Notes: generated by a model not told the origin, from the letters alone. Counted from the stretch's first letter, positions 42,201-51,414 are shown. The stretch: 64,000 nucleotides of DNA from Maricaulis sp048268525 (GCF_048268525.1 NZ_JBLWVH010000011.1:1-64000), one strand, 5' to 3'. Translations and numbers: made by a program.

Positions 42201-44153
42201 CGGTGTGGCGACGAGGTCACCAACCGGATCCAGGGCCACGACATCAATCGCGGTTTCGCGATTGCGCTGGGCGCGCCCGTCAAATTGCGGACGCAGGCCG
42301 GGAGAGAGATCGGCTGGGCGAGAGGGAATGCGCAGAGCGTCCGAGACCGGCCGGCCACCCGGTCCGATGGCCGAAAACACAGCCCGCACACGCAAGGGCT
42401 GGGTGGCATCACGGCCGGCCTCGCCCAGATCTATTGACTGAACCGCGCGACCGGCACCGTCGGCCACCGTGTCGGCCAGATCACGGGTAAACTCGCGGAA
42501 AGGCTCATCGCTGCGACCGAAACGGAAGTCGGCAAATTCGGAGAACGGCGCCGGATCAACCTCGACACGGACCCGTCCCTCGACCACCAGACCTGCGCCC
42601 GGCGCACCATAGAGGAAGCGAACATTGGCTTCGATATCGCGGACTTCGCCGGCACCGATCGCCGTCGTGTCATCGCCGGACAAGGTCAGACCGACGCGTT
42701 GCGGCACGAAGTCCTCGACCGAGAAGCGGACCTGTCCGACACGGCCATAGCCGTCCATCTCGGCGACAATCCGCCATTCGCCACGTGCGGCGGTGCGCGG
42801 GACATCCCAGGCCCAGCTGACACCGCCCGCATCCGGAGCGGCGGGGAAACGGACATTGGCCGCCTCGATACCGTTGGGACCATAGACGGTGAGATCGACG
42901 GGGCGGTCAGTGACGGCGAATGCCTCGGCATCGCGCAACAGGGCAGACACATGGACCGTCTCACCGGGACGATAGATGCCGCGGTCGAGATAAACAAAGC
43001 CATCGGCTCCGTCCGGGCGCTGCCGCCCCGACGTGTCCAGTCCCGACAGATCGACCGGATTGCGCTGGAAATCGAGCACGGCGAAATCATTGTCGGGGCC
43101 ATAGGCGGTCAGCAGGCGCGGCGCCATGGCGCCCTCGCCGCGTGTCAACGGCCCCTCAAAGCGCGCCCGGCCGCTGGCATCGGTGGTCACCCCGGCCAGG
43201 ACCTCGTTGGAGCGGGCAATCAGCTCGACCCGCACACCGGAGACCGGCTGGGCGGTCTGTAGCGAGCGGACCACGAAATCGACGCCGTCATTGCCGCGAT
43301 AGGCGGTCAGGGCCAGATCGGTGATCACCAGCCAACGATTGGCGCGGGCCGGCGTGCGGTAGTCGTCATCGGCCTCGGCGGCGTCAACCACGGTGATGTG
43401 ATAGGCCCCCGGTGTCAGCGTACCGATGGCTTCGGCGACCGGGAAAACGGTCGTCACCGGCGTGTTCAGCAGACCTTCCGTGTCCATCTCACCGCGCCAG
43501 ATGACCTCGCCGACCGCGTCAGGATTTTCCTCTTCGCCGGACCAGTAATAATCGCCGGAGGCAATGTTGGCGCCCGAGGTGATGGAGCGGAAAGCAAGGG
43601 CCCGGTCATTGATGCGGCGAAGGGTGACCGCGACGCTGTCGACATTGACGGTTTCGATGGCCAGACCGTCAGCGTCGAGGCGCGGCAGGATGACCCCGTC
43701 GCCGGCAATGCCGACATAGGCGGGCCGGTCGCCGAAATCGACCTCGACGGTCTCATCGACCAGCAGGCCATCGCCATTGGCCGCGGGGAAGCCGGCACGC
43801 AGGGTCAGTGACTGCCCTTCGCCAAAACCGAGACCGCCAACGCACAAACTCTGCCCGCTGGCATCCAGGGCGATGGGGCGTTCAGGTGTGACGGCGACGT
43901 AGGAGGCGTAGTCGGCTTGGGGATCGAGCGGGTGGGTAAAGCCCAGGCACAGACGGGGCGCGTCATCTTCGACATCGATGGAATAGCGCAGGAAGGCGAA
44001 CTGGCTGGGCGTGGCCTCTTCGGCGCGCGGCGCGCTGGCTTCTCGGGTCTCCAATTGCGGACCGCTTGCCGTTTCCTCGGAGCCGCCCGAACACGCTGCC
44101 AATGTCAGGGCCAAAGCCCCGGCCAACCAGACTGCATATCGCGTCGCCATCAT
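39288..44153 (-). CDS. Alpha-2-macroglobulin family lipoprotein with thioester
   Basis: 1621-residue bacterial alpha-2-macroglobulin. Signal peptide with lipobox LTLAACSG, so a membrane-anchored lipoprotein facing the periplasm. MG1/MG2-type beta domains fill the first 800 residues (for example YLDRGIYRPGETVHVSALL). The thioester motif CTEQ in YPYGCTEQITSRAMP lies near residue 1156, in the complement-like helical domain. It traps foreign proteases by covalent bonding after bait cleavage. Gene ends 2 bases before pbpC. Confidence 0.95.
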   Translation of the reverse strand: MMATRYAVWLAGALALTLAACSGGSEETASGPQLETREASAPRAEEATPSQFAFLRYSIDVEDDAPRLCLGFTHPLDPQADYASYVAVTPERPIALDASGQSLCVGGLGFGEGQSLTLRAGFPAANGDGLLVDETVEVDFGDRPAYVGIAGDGVILPRLDADGLAIETVNVDSVAVTLRRINDRALAFRSITSGANIASGDYYWSGEEENPDAVGEVIWRGEMDTEGLLNTPVTTVFPVAEAIGTLTPGAYHITVVDAAEADDDYRTPARANRWLVITDLALTAYRGNDGVDFVVRSLQTAQPVSGVRVELIARSNEVLAGVTTDASGRARFEGPLTRGEGAMAPRLLTAYGPDNDFAVLDFQRNPVDLSGLDTSGRQRPDGADGFVYLDRGIYRPGETVHVSALLRDAEAFAVTDRPVDLTVYGPNGIEAANVRFPAAPDAGGVSWAWDVPRTAARGEWRIVAEMDGYGRVGQVRFSVEDFVPQRVGLTLSGDDTTAIGAGEVRDIEANVRFLYGAPGAGLVVEGRVRVEVDPAPFSEFADFRFGRSDEPFREFTRDLADTVADGAGRAVQSIDLGEAGRDATQPLRVRAVFSAIGPGGRPVSDALRIPSRPADLSPGLRPQFDGRAQRNRETAIDVVALDPVGDLVATPLEWQLVRVDWEYDWYRVGSGRWQWRRTRNIVLVEQGVVNSVADGPTSVDIRALDWGSYRLVVTEATSGQTASTDFWVGWGATAEAGSEAPDRVALSTPDTPTPVGGEVTLSLLPPYAGEAEIVIASDHVIETRSVTIPESGAELSFRVTEEWGAGAYAMVSLFTPRHPVDQPAPRRAVGVAYLPVDMGSRTFEVTLDAPDRVHPRQTLELGVTMDGPVREGAWLTVAAVDEGILALTRFASPDPVSWFFGQSSLDVDLYDDYGRLLDPNQGAAAAVRSGGDQIGGAGLTVVPTRTVALFSGPVSVGRDGRATVALEIPDFNGELRLMAVAWSESGVGGLSQPLTVRDDVPAELILPRFLAPGDVSTATLTIDNVDGAPGDYLTTMTADGAVTGTASDTIPLDQGQRADRRYALEGADAGLGSVALDVAGPADFAVSRSYPIEVRSAWLPSSTVTRGRMLPGESWTLGSDALAAYLPGGSDVTLSFSPTPLDEDALLRSLSRYPYGCTEQITSRAMPLLMADPLAQAAGIDGVDDTRVIIQDAISTLLNRQANDGTIGLWRIGDRGSRPWIGAYAVDFLERAKAAGYTVPQAALDRAYAVLEHVAAQETWRVSGYTTTIYSWRGQTDTAERLSDRSAAYALYVLARAGRVDRSRLRYMHDERLGEIDSPLALAQLGAALHLIGDRARSLSAFDAAEALIGYENPGDWYQSARRDLAGVVAYAAEAGDAERVARLAEQVVTDLPEPARLTTQEKAFLLMAAQGLSGGADSVVIEGPFAPASNERPVFTVQPYMLDSALTFTAAGDGPVWVTQLAHGETRQAPDVAAEGLSVQKRVLGLDGRAVDLESLVQGDRLVIDITVSPHEQRLIPAILTDLLPPGFEIETEISPAEGAPRGAYAWLGQIVSPSMSETRDDRYAAALDLTQRRPRRLAYIVRAVTPGEYTLPGAVVEDMYRSDVYARSATRRIVIAPRD

Positions 44154-44281
44154 GCCTCTCCCCTGAATGAAGCGACCGGGACCTTAGGACATGCCGTTGC
44201 GAAACGCACCCACAAACAGTCTGAAACTTTTGTGTTTTCGCGACCGCGCCGCTCGCCTGGCGGTGCGACGGGCCGAGCCGG

Positions 44282-44992
44282 TCAGTCGAGCGGGATTCCA
44301 CAAAGCGCTGCCAGGGCGCGCCAGGGAATAGCCGCCGAAGCGAAGCCGACGAGGATGATGACCGAACCGACCCAGTATCGTGTGCCGGGCCGTCGGGCGA
44401 GCGCGAGGAATTGGGTCAGACCCAGAGCTGCCGCCGTCACCGCCGGCAGCGTCCCCAATCCGAAGCCCAGCATGATCATCCCCCCGGAAACGGCACTGCC
44501 AGACAACAGCGCGTACAGCAGCGCCGCGTAAACCATACCGCAGGGCAACAGCCCCCAAACCAGACCCGCCAGGACCGGGCTGGCGGACCGGAAGGCTCCG
44601 CCCAGGCGCGCGCCGAGAAAACGGGTCACCCCTTGGCCGAGCCGGTCCAATCCCGAGAGTGCGGGCGCCCAACCCATGACCGACAGTCCGATATAAACAA
44701 GCACCAACGCCCCGGCCCACCGCATGACATGGTGGGCTTCAGCGCGGTCAAAGCCGAAATAGATACCGGATCCGATCGCCGCCAGGACTGCGCCGGCGAG
44801 TGTGTAGGCGATGACCCGGCCCAGTTGGGCCAGCAGCAAGGTGCGGACCCGGTCACCGCGAGTCCCGTTCGGCGTCAGCGACAGGGTCAGGCTGGAGGCG
44901 ATGCCGCCACACATGCCCACACAGTGCAGGCTTGAGGCCAGGCCCGCCAGAAATCCGCCCGCCATGCTGATCTCACCAAGCATCGCCACCAC
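44282..44992 (-). CDS. TauE/SafE (UreH-domain) membrane protein of the cbb3 cluster
   Basis: 236-residue polytopic protein with about six helices and the motif SLHCVGMCGG near residue 25, whose Cys pair is typical of the DsbD-like/UreH domain family. Homologues regularly sit beside ccoGHIS and are thought to help copper or heme delivery to cbb3 oxidase. Here it is separated from ccoS only by the opposite-strand DUF2189 gene. Three possible in-frame ATGs at the N-terminus leave the start uncertain by up to 9 residues. Confidence 0.88.
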   Translation of the reverse strand: MVAMLGEISMAGGFLAGLASSLHCVGMCGGIASSLTLSLTPNGTRGDRVRTLLLAQLGRVIAYTLAGAVLAAIGSGIYFGFDRAEAHHVMRWAGALVLVYIGLSVMGWAPALSGLDRLGQGVTRFLGARLGGAFRSASPVLAGLVWGLLPCGMVYAALLYALLSGSAVSGGMIMLGFGLGTLPAVTAAALGLTQFLALARRPGTRYWVGSVIILVGFASAAIPWRALAALCGIPLD

Positions 44993-45141
44993 TACCCGTT
45001 TGCGCCCGCCAGGGACCGCTCTGTCCTGTCGGATCCCGCCCTCGACAAAGCGATGGCAGCGTCAAAGCCCCAAAAAAAGTATGGCATATTGCCGCGACGT
45101 CCGATTGCGCTTAGTGATTAGTCATCAAGGGGGAGCTCAAG

Positions 45142-45888
45142 ATGATGGAATTGCAGCATGTCAGACGTGATGCGCCATGGAAATGGCTGCGTGCCGGCTG
45201 GCAGGACTTCGTCAAGGCGCCACAGGTTTGCCTGGCGTACGGCGCGATCTTCGTCCTGATCGGACTTGCGGTCAGCGCCGGTCTGACCAGTATCGGCCTC
45301 GCCTCTGCCATTCCCGTCGCCCTCAGCGGTTTTGCTCTGGTGGGCCCCGCCTTCGCCATCGGCTTGTACCAGGTCAGCCGGGCATTTGAGCGCGGCGAGA
45401 CACCGCGTTTCCGCGTCGTCATCTCGCGCATGCCCGACCGGCTTTCCCAGATCGGTTTTCTCAGCTTGCTGCTGCTGCTTCTGCTGCTCCTGTGGGTTCG
45501 GATCGCGCAATTCCTCCTGGTGCTCATCGCGCCCGTCAGCCCGCTCGAACCCGGCCTTTTCATCGACTTCCTGTTGAGCGATGGCGCCGGACTGACACTG
45601 CTTGCGGTCGGAACACTGATTGGTGGTGTGCTGGCAACCCTCGCGTTTTCGATTTCCGTTCTGGCATTCCCGCTGTTGGTCGATCGTGATGTCGACGCCA
45701 TCACGGCGCTGGTGACCAGCCTCAAGGCGGTGGCGAGCCAGCCTTTCGTGATGTTGACCTGGGCCTGGTTGATCGTATTCGCCATCGGCGCCGGAATTGC
45801 GGCGTTCGGAATCGGCCTCGCCATCACATTCCCCTGGATCGCACTGGCGTCCTGGCACGCCTATCGGGACTTCCTGCCTGCAGACTAG
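45142..45888 (+). CDS. DUF2189 membrane protein
   Basis: 248-residue protein with six membrane helices and the DUF2189 beginning: PWKWLRAGWQDFVKAPQVCLAYG, then ALVGPAFAIGLYQVSRAFERGETPRF. Start at ATG 45142 with GGGGGAG upstream. It is on the strand opposite the cbb3 genes, between ccoS (convergent, 14-base gap) and the TauE-type gene (divergent). The DUF2189 family is often linked to cytochrome oxidase genes, but its function is unknown. Confidence 0.88.
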   Translation: MMELQHVRRDAPWKWLRAGWQDFVKAPQVCLAYGAIFVLIGLAVSAGLTSIGLASAIPVALSGFALVGPAFAIGLYQVSRAFERGETPRFRVVISRMPDRLSQIGFLSLLLLLLLLLWVRIAQFLLVLIAPVSPLEPGLFIDFLLSDGAGLTLLAVGTLIGGVLATLAFSISVLAFPLLVDRDVDAITALVTSLKAVASQPFVMLTWAWLIVFAIGAGIAAFGIGLAITFPWIALASWHAYRDFLPAD

Positions 45889-45902
45889 CCCCGCCACCGG
45901 GT

Positions 45903-46127
45903 TCACGGACCCGGATCCGGGTCCTGTCCTGCGTCGGAATGCGCCGATGCATCCCGGTCCGTGCCGGGTTTGCGCGATGGCAGCGGTGCATCATCATCCA
46001 TCAGCATTCGCTGGGCAGCGCCGTCCATGTCGTCATACTGACCCGAGCGCAGGCTCCACAAAAAGCCCGCCAGCCCAAGCGCACCCATCGCGATGGCGAC
46101 CGGGATCATCCAGATCAGAACCGACAT
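45903..46127 (-). CDS. ccoS: cbb3 oxidase maturation protein CcoS
   Basis: 74-residue small membrane protein: one N-terminal helix (about 3-25) followed by the family signature LWSLRSGQYDDMDGAAQRML and an acidic disordered tail. CcoS is needed for cofactor insertion into cbb3 oxidase. It overlaps the ccoI stop by one base. A perfect 18-base palindrome (45907-45924) lies within the last codons. Confidence 0.96.
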   Translation of the reverse strand: MSVLIWMIPVAIAMGALGLAGFLWSLRSGQYDDMDGAAQRMLMDDDAPLPSRKPGTDRDASAHSDAGQDPDPGP

Positions 46128-48313
46128 CAGCCCGCCCTCCGCGCCAATCGCAGCGCGTTCAACGTCACCAGGACCGAGGAAGCCGACATGGCGATGGCGG
46201 CGATCAGCGGTGTCACCAGTCCGGCCACAGCCATCGGCACCGCGATCGCATTATAGGCGGCCGCCAGACCGAAGTTTTCCAGCACCCGCCGCCGTGCGGC
46301 GCGCGACACATCCAGCGTCACCAGACAGGCCGCCAGACGGTCGCCCTGTAGCACGAAATCGGCCGCGGCCTGGGAAATCTCGGCCGCCGAGGCGAGTGAG
46401 ACCGAGACGTGAGCAGCCGCCAGGGCCGGCGCGTCATTGATCCCGTCGCCGATCATCGCCACGACCCGGCCGTCCGCTTTCAGGGCCTCCAGCCGGTCAA
46501 TCTTGTCGCGCGGCTGCAGATTGGCGTGCCAATCCTCAATGCCCAGCTCAGCGGCCACAGCATTGGCCGGGCCGGTCCGGTCGCCCGACAAGAGGACAAC
46601 GCCGCAACCCCGCTCCTTCAGGCCGGCAATCACTGACCTGGCGCCCGGGCGCAAACTGTCTTCGAAACAGAAACGGACCGGCGCGTCCTCGCCAACCTGC
46701 AACCAGGCTTCAGTGTGGGGACCGGAGACGGCGTCGATGCCCATCCATTGGGCCGCACCGAAACGGATCAGCACGCCATCGCGATCCGCCTCCAGACCGC
46801 CGCCCGGTATCTCGCGAACCCCGTCCGCGGCCGCGCCCATCCCGGCTGCATCGGCGATGGCGCGGGAGAGCGGGTGACGACTGGTACGGGCCAGTCGCGC
46901 AGCCTGTTCCAGCATACCGTCCGGCACCTGGTCCTGATTGATCAGGCGCGGGCGCCCTTCGGTCAGCGTGCCAGTCTTGTCGAACACCACGGTATCAATG
47001 CCGGCGAAACGCTCCAGCGCATCGCCGGATTTCACCAGCACGCCCTCGCGATAGAGCCGACCCGACGCCACGACCTGGACGGCCGGAACCGCCAATCCCA
47101 GCGCGCAGGGACAAGTGATGATAAGCACCGCAATGGCGTTGATGATGGCCGGACGTGCTTCGCCCCCGATCACCAGCCAGCCGATCAGTGTCAGCGCCGC
47201 CAGACCATGCACGACTGGCACGTAGAGGCGTGCTGCCTGGTCAGCCAGGCGGACATAACGGGAGCGGGCCTGTTCGCCGGCTTCCACGAGCCGGGGGATC
47301 TCGGCCAGCAGCGAATGGTCGCGATCACTGCGCGCTTCCAGCACCAGCTTGCCGTCGAGATTGAGCATGCCGGAATAGACATCGAGCCCCGGCTTGGCGA
47401 TGACAGGAGCGGTCTCGCCGGTCACAAGGGAACCATCCAGCGCCCCCTCGCCTTCACAAATGATCGCATCGACCGGAACCCGGTCACCGGCAGCGAGGAC
47501 CAGCCGGTCGCCCGCTTTCACATCGCGGGCCGGGATGGCACGGATCCGTCCGTCAGCTTCAAGACGATTGGCGGTGGCGGCCTGCATCGCCGCAAGGCCG
47601 CGGGCCGCCTCACCAGCCCGGGCGCGCAGGCGCATGTCGAGAAAGCGGCCAATGAGCAGGAAAAAGAGCAGCATGACGGCGGCGTCGTAATAGGTCTGGC
47701 CATGACCGATAAAGGTCTCCCAGACCGACAGGCCGCAAGCCAGCAAGACCGCCAGGGAGATCGGCACGTCCATGTTGACGTGACCACCGCGCAGGGCCGT
47801 CAATGCCGAGCGGAAGAAGGGCTGGCCGGCAAAGGCTGCGACCGGCAGGGCGATCAGGGCCGAGCCGCGATGCATCAGGGCTTGCAGGCTGGCGCTCATC
47901 TCCTCGCCGCCAGCCCAGACCGAGATCGAGAGCAGCATGACATTGGCCATCCCGAACCCGGCAACCGCGAGTGCATAGAGCAGTTTGCGCTCGTCTTCCT
48001 TTTGCGGATCGGCCTCGCTTTCCGGTTCATAGGGCGTCGCCGGATATCCGAGGCGCCCCAGCGTCTCGACATAATCGCGCGCAAGGTCTGCAGCGCCTTG
48101 CCAACGCAGGTTCAAGCGACCGGTGGACAGGTTGAGACGGGCGTCGGTGACACGCGGATCAGCTTTCAGGCCGCCTTCAATGCGGGCAATACAGCCGGCA
48201 CAGGTAGCGCCGCGGACCAAAAGGTCGAGGCTGGCCTGGCCATCACTTTGTCGCACGAATGCCTGCGGGTCGGCATGGCCCGCCAAGGCGGCTCCGGAAA
48301 CCGACGCGCTCAT
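46127..48313 (-). CDS. ccoI: Copper-exporting P1B-type ATPase CcoI (FixI)
   Basis: 728-residue ATPase that moves Cu(I) out of the cytoplasm to supply the copper site of cbb3 oxidase. Heavy-metal-binding domain with GATCAGCIARIEGG (about 35-48); eight helices; ion-site CPCALGLAVP; phosphorylation motif DKTGTLTEG; and GDGINDAPALAAA near the C-terminus. Its first codons overlap ccoH by 4 bases, and its stop overlaps ccoS, so ccoGHIS are translated as a unit. Confidence 0.96.
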   Translation of the reverse strand: MSASVSGAALAGHADPQAFVRQSDGQASLDLLVRGATCAGCIARIEGGLKADPRVTDARLNLSTGRLNLRWQGAADLARDYVETLGRLGYPATPYEPESEADPQKEDERKLLYALAVAGFGMANVMLLSISVWAGGEEMSASLQALMHRGSALIALPVAAFAGQPFFRSALTALRGGHVNMDVPISLAVLLACGLSVWETFIGHGQTYYDAAVMLLFFLLIGRFLDMRLRARAGEAARGLAAMQAATANRLEADGRIRAIPARDVKAGDRLVLAAGDRVPVDAIICEGEGALDGSLVTGETAPVIAKPGLDVYSGMLNLDGKLVLEARSDRDHSLLAEIPRLVEAGEQARSRYVRLADQAARLYVPVVHGLAALTLIGWLVIGGEARPAIINAIAVLIITCPCALGLAVPAVQVVASGRLYREGVLVKSGDALERFAGIDTVVFDKTGTLTEGRPRLINQDQVPDGMLEQAARLARTSRHPLSRAIADAAGMGAAADGVREIPGGGLEADRDGVLIRFGAAQWMGIDAVSGPHTEAWLQVGEDAPVRFCFEDSLRPGARSVIAGLKERGCGVVLLSGDRTGPANAVAAELGIEDWHANLQPRDKIDRLEALKADGRVVAMIGDGINDAPALAAAHVSVSLASAAEISQAAADFVLQGDRLAACLVTLDVSRAARRRVLENFGLAAAYNAIAVPMAVAGLVTPLIAAIAMSASSVLVTLNALRLARRAG

Positions 48314-48780
48314 CGCAGCCTCAGGGCGTGCACCATCTCGAACGGCGGCCCGTCGACCGTGTGCACACGCAATCGCCAGTCGCCGGCATCACCGCAAGGC
48401 AGCGTCGAGCGATAGACACCGGGTCGCGCTTCAGCAAAATCAAGATCACAGTCGGCCCCGGTATCTGCCGGGTGGATCAGCCGGGCGGCGAGGTCGAGCC
48501 CCGTAACCGGCACACCGTCCGCATCATCGATGGCCAGGACAAGATCGCCCTCGACCAGATTGACCCGCGCCGACCAGCCCAGGGCCGCTTGCGCGTCCCG
48601 GCGGTCGAGGGTCTCGTTGTAATTCAGGCCCTGCACATAGGAGCGCGGCACATCCTCGCCGGGATGGCTGGACAGGGCCAGCGTCACGAAAGTCGCGTTC
48701 ACACCGATGGTGACGCCGAAAAACAGCAGGATCAGGATCAGGACGTGCCAGCCACGCAGCGGGTTGAACGGATTTCGCAT
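48310..48780 (-). CDS. ccoH: FixH family protein (CcoH)
   Basis: 156-residue single-pass membrane protein: a helix at about residues 12-36 (VLILILLFFGVTIGVN-type) with a periplasmic immunoglobulin-like domain. The domain contains SYVQGLNYNETLDRRDAQAALGW, the family hallmark. Required for cbb3 oxidase assembly in other bacteria. It lies 3 bases after ccoG and overlaps ccoI. Confidence 0.95.
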   Translation of the reverse strand: MRNPFNPLRGWHVLILILLFFGVTIGVNATFVTLALSSHPGEDVPRSYVQGLNYNETLDRRDAQAALGWSARVNLVEGDLVLAIDDADGVPVTGLDLAARLIHPADTGADCDLDFAEARPGVYRSTLPCGDAGDWRLRVHTVDGPPFEMVHALRLR

Positions 48781-48783
48781 GGC

Positions 48784-50265
48784 TCAGTCGGCTCCTGTGA
48801 TCAGGACGGATCGTGTTGACGCGCTCTCTCCGGTCTCCGGGTCGGTGACCCGGAACCGGAACTCCTCGCGCGGACCATCGATCTCCGCCCGCGGCAGGGT
48901 CAGGTAGATGACGAAGTCCTGTGTGGTGTCGGCGCCGACCGACAATTGCCCTGGCGCATCCGCCGGAGCGCCCAGAACGCGGGTCTGGAATGCGGCGTCG
49001 CCGTCGATGGCAAGCTGAAGCACGCGCGGGGTAGTCGCCTTGTTGATAACGGTCAGCGAATAGCCGTTCCGCACCGAACCATCAGACAAGCGCACATAAT
49101 TGGGATTGCGGTCGCGCTGGGAATTCAGGTCGAGCTCGGTGCGCATAACCAGACCAGCCAGCATGACCGAACTCACGATCGCCAACGTCACTGCATAGAC
49201 CAGCGTACGTGGTCGCATGAACCGGTAGCGCGGCTTCTCACCCGCCACGAAGCGGTCGATATTGTCATCGGTTTCATAGGTGATCAGCCCCGTCGGACGG
49301 TCGACCTTGGCCATGATGTCATCGCAGGCATCAATGCACAGAGCGCACTGGATGCATTCCAGCTGGGCACCGTCGCGGATGTCGATCCCCATCGGGCAGA
49401 CCGCCACGCACTGCTTGCAATCGATGCAGTCGCCGCGATTGTCCCAGCTGTCGTTTTTCTTGTGGGCGCCGCGCGGTTCGCCGCGATCGACGCGGTAGGT
49501 GACATTCAGCGCTTCCCGGTCCGTCATCGCAGCCTGGATGCGCGGCCACGGACACATATAGGTGCAGACCTGTTCGCGCATGGTGCCGGCCAAGGCATAG
49601 GTGGTGAAGGTCAGCACACCGGCAAAGACATAGGAGGATGGCGCGGCTGTTCCGGCGAAGAAATTCGCCAGCGTGTCCCAGGCATCGTGGAAATACAGGA
49701 TCCAGGCTCCGCCTGTGGCGAAGGCGATCAGCAGCCAGACCGCGTGCTTGCCGACCTTTCGCCACGCCTTGTCGACTGTCCAGCCAGCGCGGTCCAGCTT
49801 GATCCGGGCATTGCGGTCGCCCTCGCACAGGCGCTCGACCATGATGAAGAGATCGGTCCAGACGGTTTGCGGACAGGCATAGCCGCACCAGACCCGTCCA
49901 AACAGGGCACTGGCGAGAAACAGGCCCAGCGCGGCAATGATCAGCAGGCCGGTGACGTAGTAGATTTCCTGGGGCCAGATCTCGATGAAGAAGAAATAGA
50001 AACGACTGCCGGCGAAATCGATCAGGACCGCCTGGTCAGGCGCCCCCTCACCCCGGTCCCAGCGCAGGAAGGGAACCAGATAATAGACCCCCAGCGTTAT
50101 CGCCATTACCGCCCATTTGGCCAGGCGGAATTTGCCATGCGCCAGCTTGGGATAGATCGGCTCGCGCTTCTTGTAGAGCTCGCGCGTCTCGGCCGCATTG
50201 ACGGCTTCGGCCTGCGACCGGGGAATGCCGGCCGCGGCCTGTTGCTGGTCAGTTGGCTGGGTCAT
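48784..50265 (-). CDS. ccoG: Cytochrome c oxidase accessory protein CcoG (FixG)
   Basis: 493-residue membrane iron-sulfur protein. About five helices, with cysteine motifs CGYACPQTVW and CTYMCPWPR. The ferredoxin domain has CIDCKQCVAVCPMGIDI and CIQCALCIDACDD, which bind two 4Fe-4S clusters. A C-terminal immunoglobulin-like domain (residues about 385-493) faces the periplasm. CcoG reduces copper for delivery to cbb3 oxidase. It follows ccoP by 41 bases. Confidence 0.97.
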   Translation of the reverse strand: MTQPTDQQQAAAGIPRSQAEAVNAAETRELYKKREPIYPKLAHGKFRLAKWAVMAITLGVYYLVPFLRWDRGEGAPDQAVLIDFAGSRFYFFFIEIWPQEIYYVTGLLIIAALGLFLASALFGRVWCGYACPQTVWTDLFIMVERLCEGDRNARIKLDRAGWTVDKAWRKVGKHAVWLLIAFATGGAWILYFHDAWDTLANFFAGTAAPSSYVFAGVLTFTTYALAGTMREQVCTYMCPWPRIQAAMTDREALNVTYRVDRGEPRGAHKKNDSWDNRGDCIDCKQCVAVCPMGIDIRDGAQLECIQCALCIDACDDIMAKVDRPTGLITYETDDNIDRFVAGEKPRYRFMRPRTLVYAVTLAIVSSVMLAGLVMRTELDLNSQRDRNPNYVRLSDGSVRNGYSLTVINKATTPRVLQLAIDGDAAFQTRVLGAPADAPGQLSVGADTTQDFVIYLTLPRAEIDGPREEFRFRVTDPETGESASTRSVLITGAD

Positions 50266-50306
50266 GTCGGTTTCATACAGCAGCCGGATCGCGGCTCACA
50301 TGCGAC

Positions 50307-51230
50307 TTACTGCCCGGTGGGACGCTCTGACGCATCCTCGCCGCCTCCCAGGAGGAACACATAGGCCGCCATCACATCGATGGTCGCCTCGTCGAGACGC
50401 CCTTCCCAGGCTGGCATGACGCCATAGGGGCCGCGATGGATGCTGGCCATGACCTGCTCGCGGCTGCCGCCATAGAGCCAGTCCTGGTCGACCAGGCTGG
50501 GGGCTCCCTGGGTCCGGTCGCCGCTTCCGTCCGCCATGTGGCAGCTGGCACACTGGGCGTCGTAGATGACGCCTCCGCGCGCGATCGCGTCGCTGTCTGC
50601 TTCGCCACCCGAAAGCGAAAGGACATAATCCGCCGTATCGGCGATCTCGCTACGCGTCAGCAATTCATCACGCCCGAAAGCCGGCATTTGCGAGAAGCGC
50701 GTATCCGGATGCTCGGCGCGGATGCCGACGGTCAATGTGGTGCGGATCTCGTCATAACTGCCGCCCCAAAGCCAGATGTCATCATTCAGGTTGGGATAGC
50801 CGACAAATCCCTGCGCGCCCGTACCGTGACAGGTGGCGCAATTATCGCCGAACACCGCCTCACCGGCGGCGAAGACAAAGCCGAGCAGCTCGGGGTCATT
50901 CTCGATCTCGGTGATCGAGGCGCCCTCCAGAGCGGCAAATCCGTCTGCCCGCTCGGCCGCCAGCGCATCCAGCGCCAGCGCGACATTGGCACGCTCGGAA
51001 TGGTCGCGCAGGCCGCGGGTGTGATCGGTCTCCCCGGCCAGTCCCGGCAGCGCCGGCCAGGCCGGCATGAAGACCCAATAGACCACGGCCCAGGCAATGC
51101 AGGCGTAGAACACATACAGCCACCAACGCGGCAGGGGCGTGTCGAGTTCCTTGATGCCATCCCATTCGTGGCCGGTCGTCTCGGTTCCGGAATGCGCGTC
51201 GGTTTCGCGCTTTTCTTCATGCTCGGACAT
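50307..51230 (-). CDS. ccoP: cbb3 cytochrome c oxidase subunit III (CcoP)
   Basis: 307-residue diheme c-type cytochrome from ATG 51230 (MSEHEEKRETD). One membrane helix near residues 35-54 (WWLYVFYACIAWAVVYWVF). Two heme c sites, CATCHG and CASCHM, with distal Met ligands in later loops (FSQMPAFG, YGVMPAWEG). It passes electrons from soluble cytochrome c to CcoO and CcoN. The start lies within ccoQ (14-base overlap). Confidence 0.97.
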   Translation of the reverse strand: MSEHEEKRETDAHSGTETTGHEWDGIKELDTPLPRWWLYVFYACIAWAVVYWVFMPAWPALPGLAGETDHTRGLRDHSERANVALALDALAAERADGFAALEGASITEIENDPELLGFVFAAGEAVFGDNCATCHGTGAQGFVGYPNLNDDIWLWGGSYDEIRTTLTVGIRAEHPDTRFSQMPAFGRDELLTRSEIADTADYVLSLSGGEADSDAIARGGVIYDAQCASCHMADGSGDRTQGAPSLVDQDWLYGGSREQVMASIHRGPYGVMPAWEGRLDEATIDVMAAYVFLLGGGEDASERPTGQ

Positions 51231-51414
51231 GGGTCTCGTCCTCGGTCTCGCCGGCACAAGCCGGAGCGTCATTTTCAACAAGTGGGGCATTGGCCGCGGC
51301 GTCGAACCGGGCCTGATTGCGCGGCCAGAGCGCGTAAACCAGAGCCGCACCGAACAGGCCGACAAAGACCAGAAGGCCCCAGGTCTGCGCGAAAGTTGAG
51401 AGGATTGCGTACAT
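51217..51414 (-). CDS. ccoQ: cbb3 oxidase subunit IV (CcoQ)
   Basis: 65-residue protein with one membrane helix (about 5-30) ending in YALWPRNQARFDAAA, the CcoQ signature. It stabilises the assembled oxidase. Sits 4 bases after ccoO and overlaps ccoP. Confidence 0.94.
   Translation of the reverse strand: MYAILSTFAQTWGLLVFVGLFGAALVYALWPRNQARFDAAANAPLVENDAPACAGETEDETHVRA

Noticed and set aside
46715..48415. 566-codon plus-strand frame opposite ccoI
   Set aside because: Antisense shadow of a well-defined copper ATPase gene.
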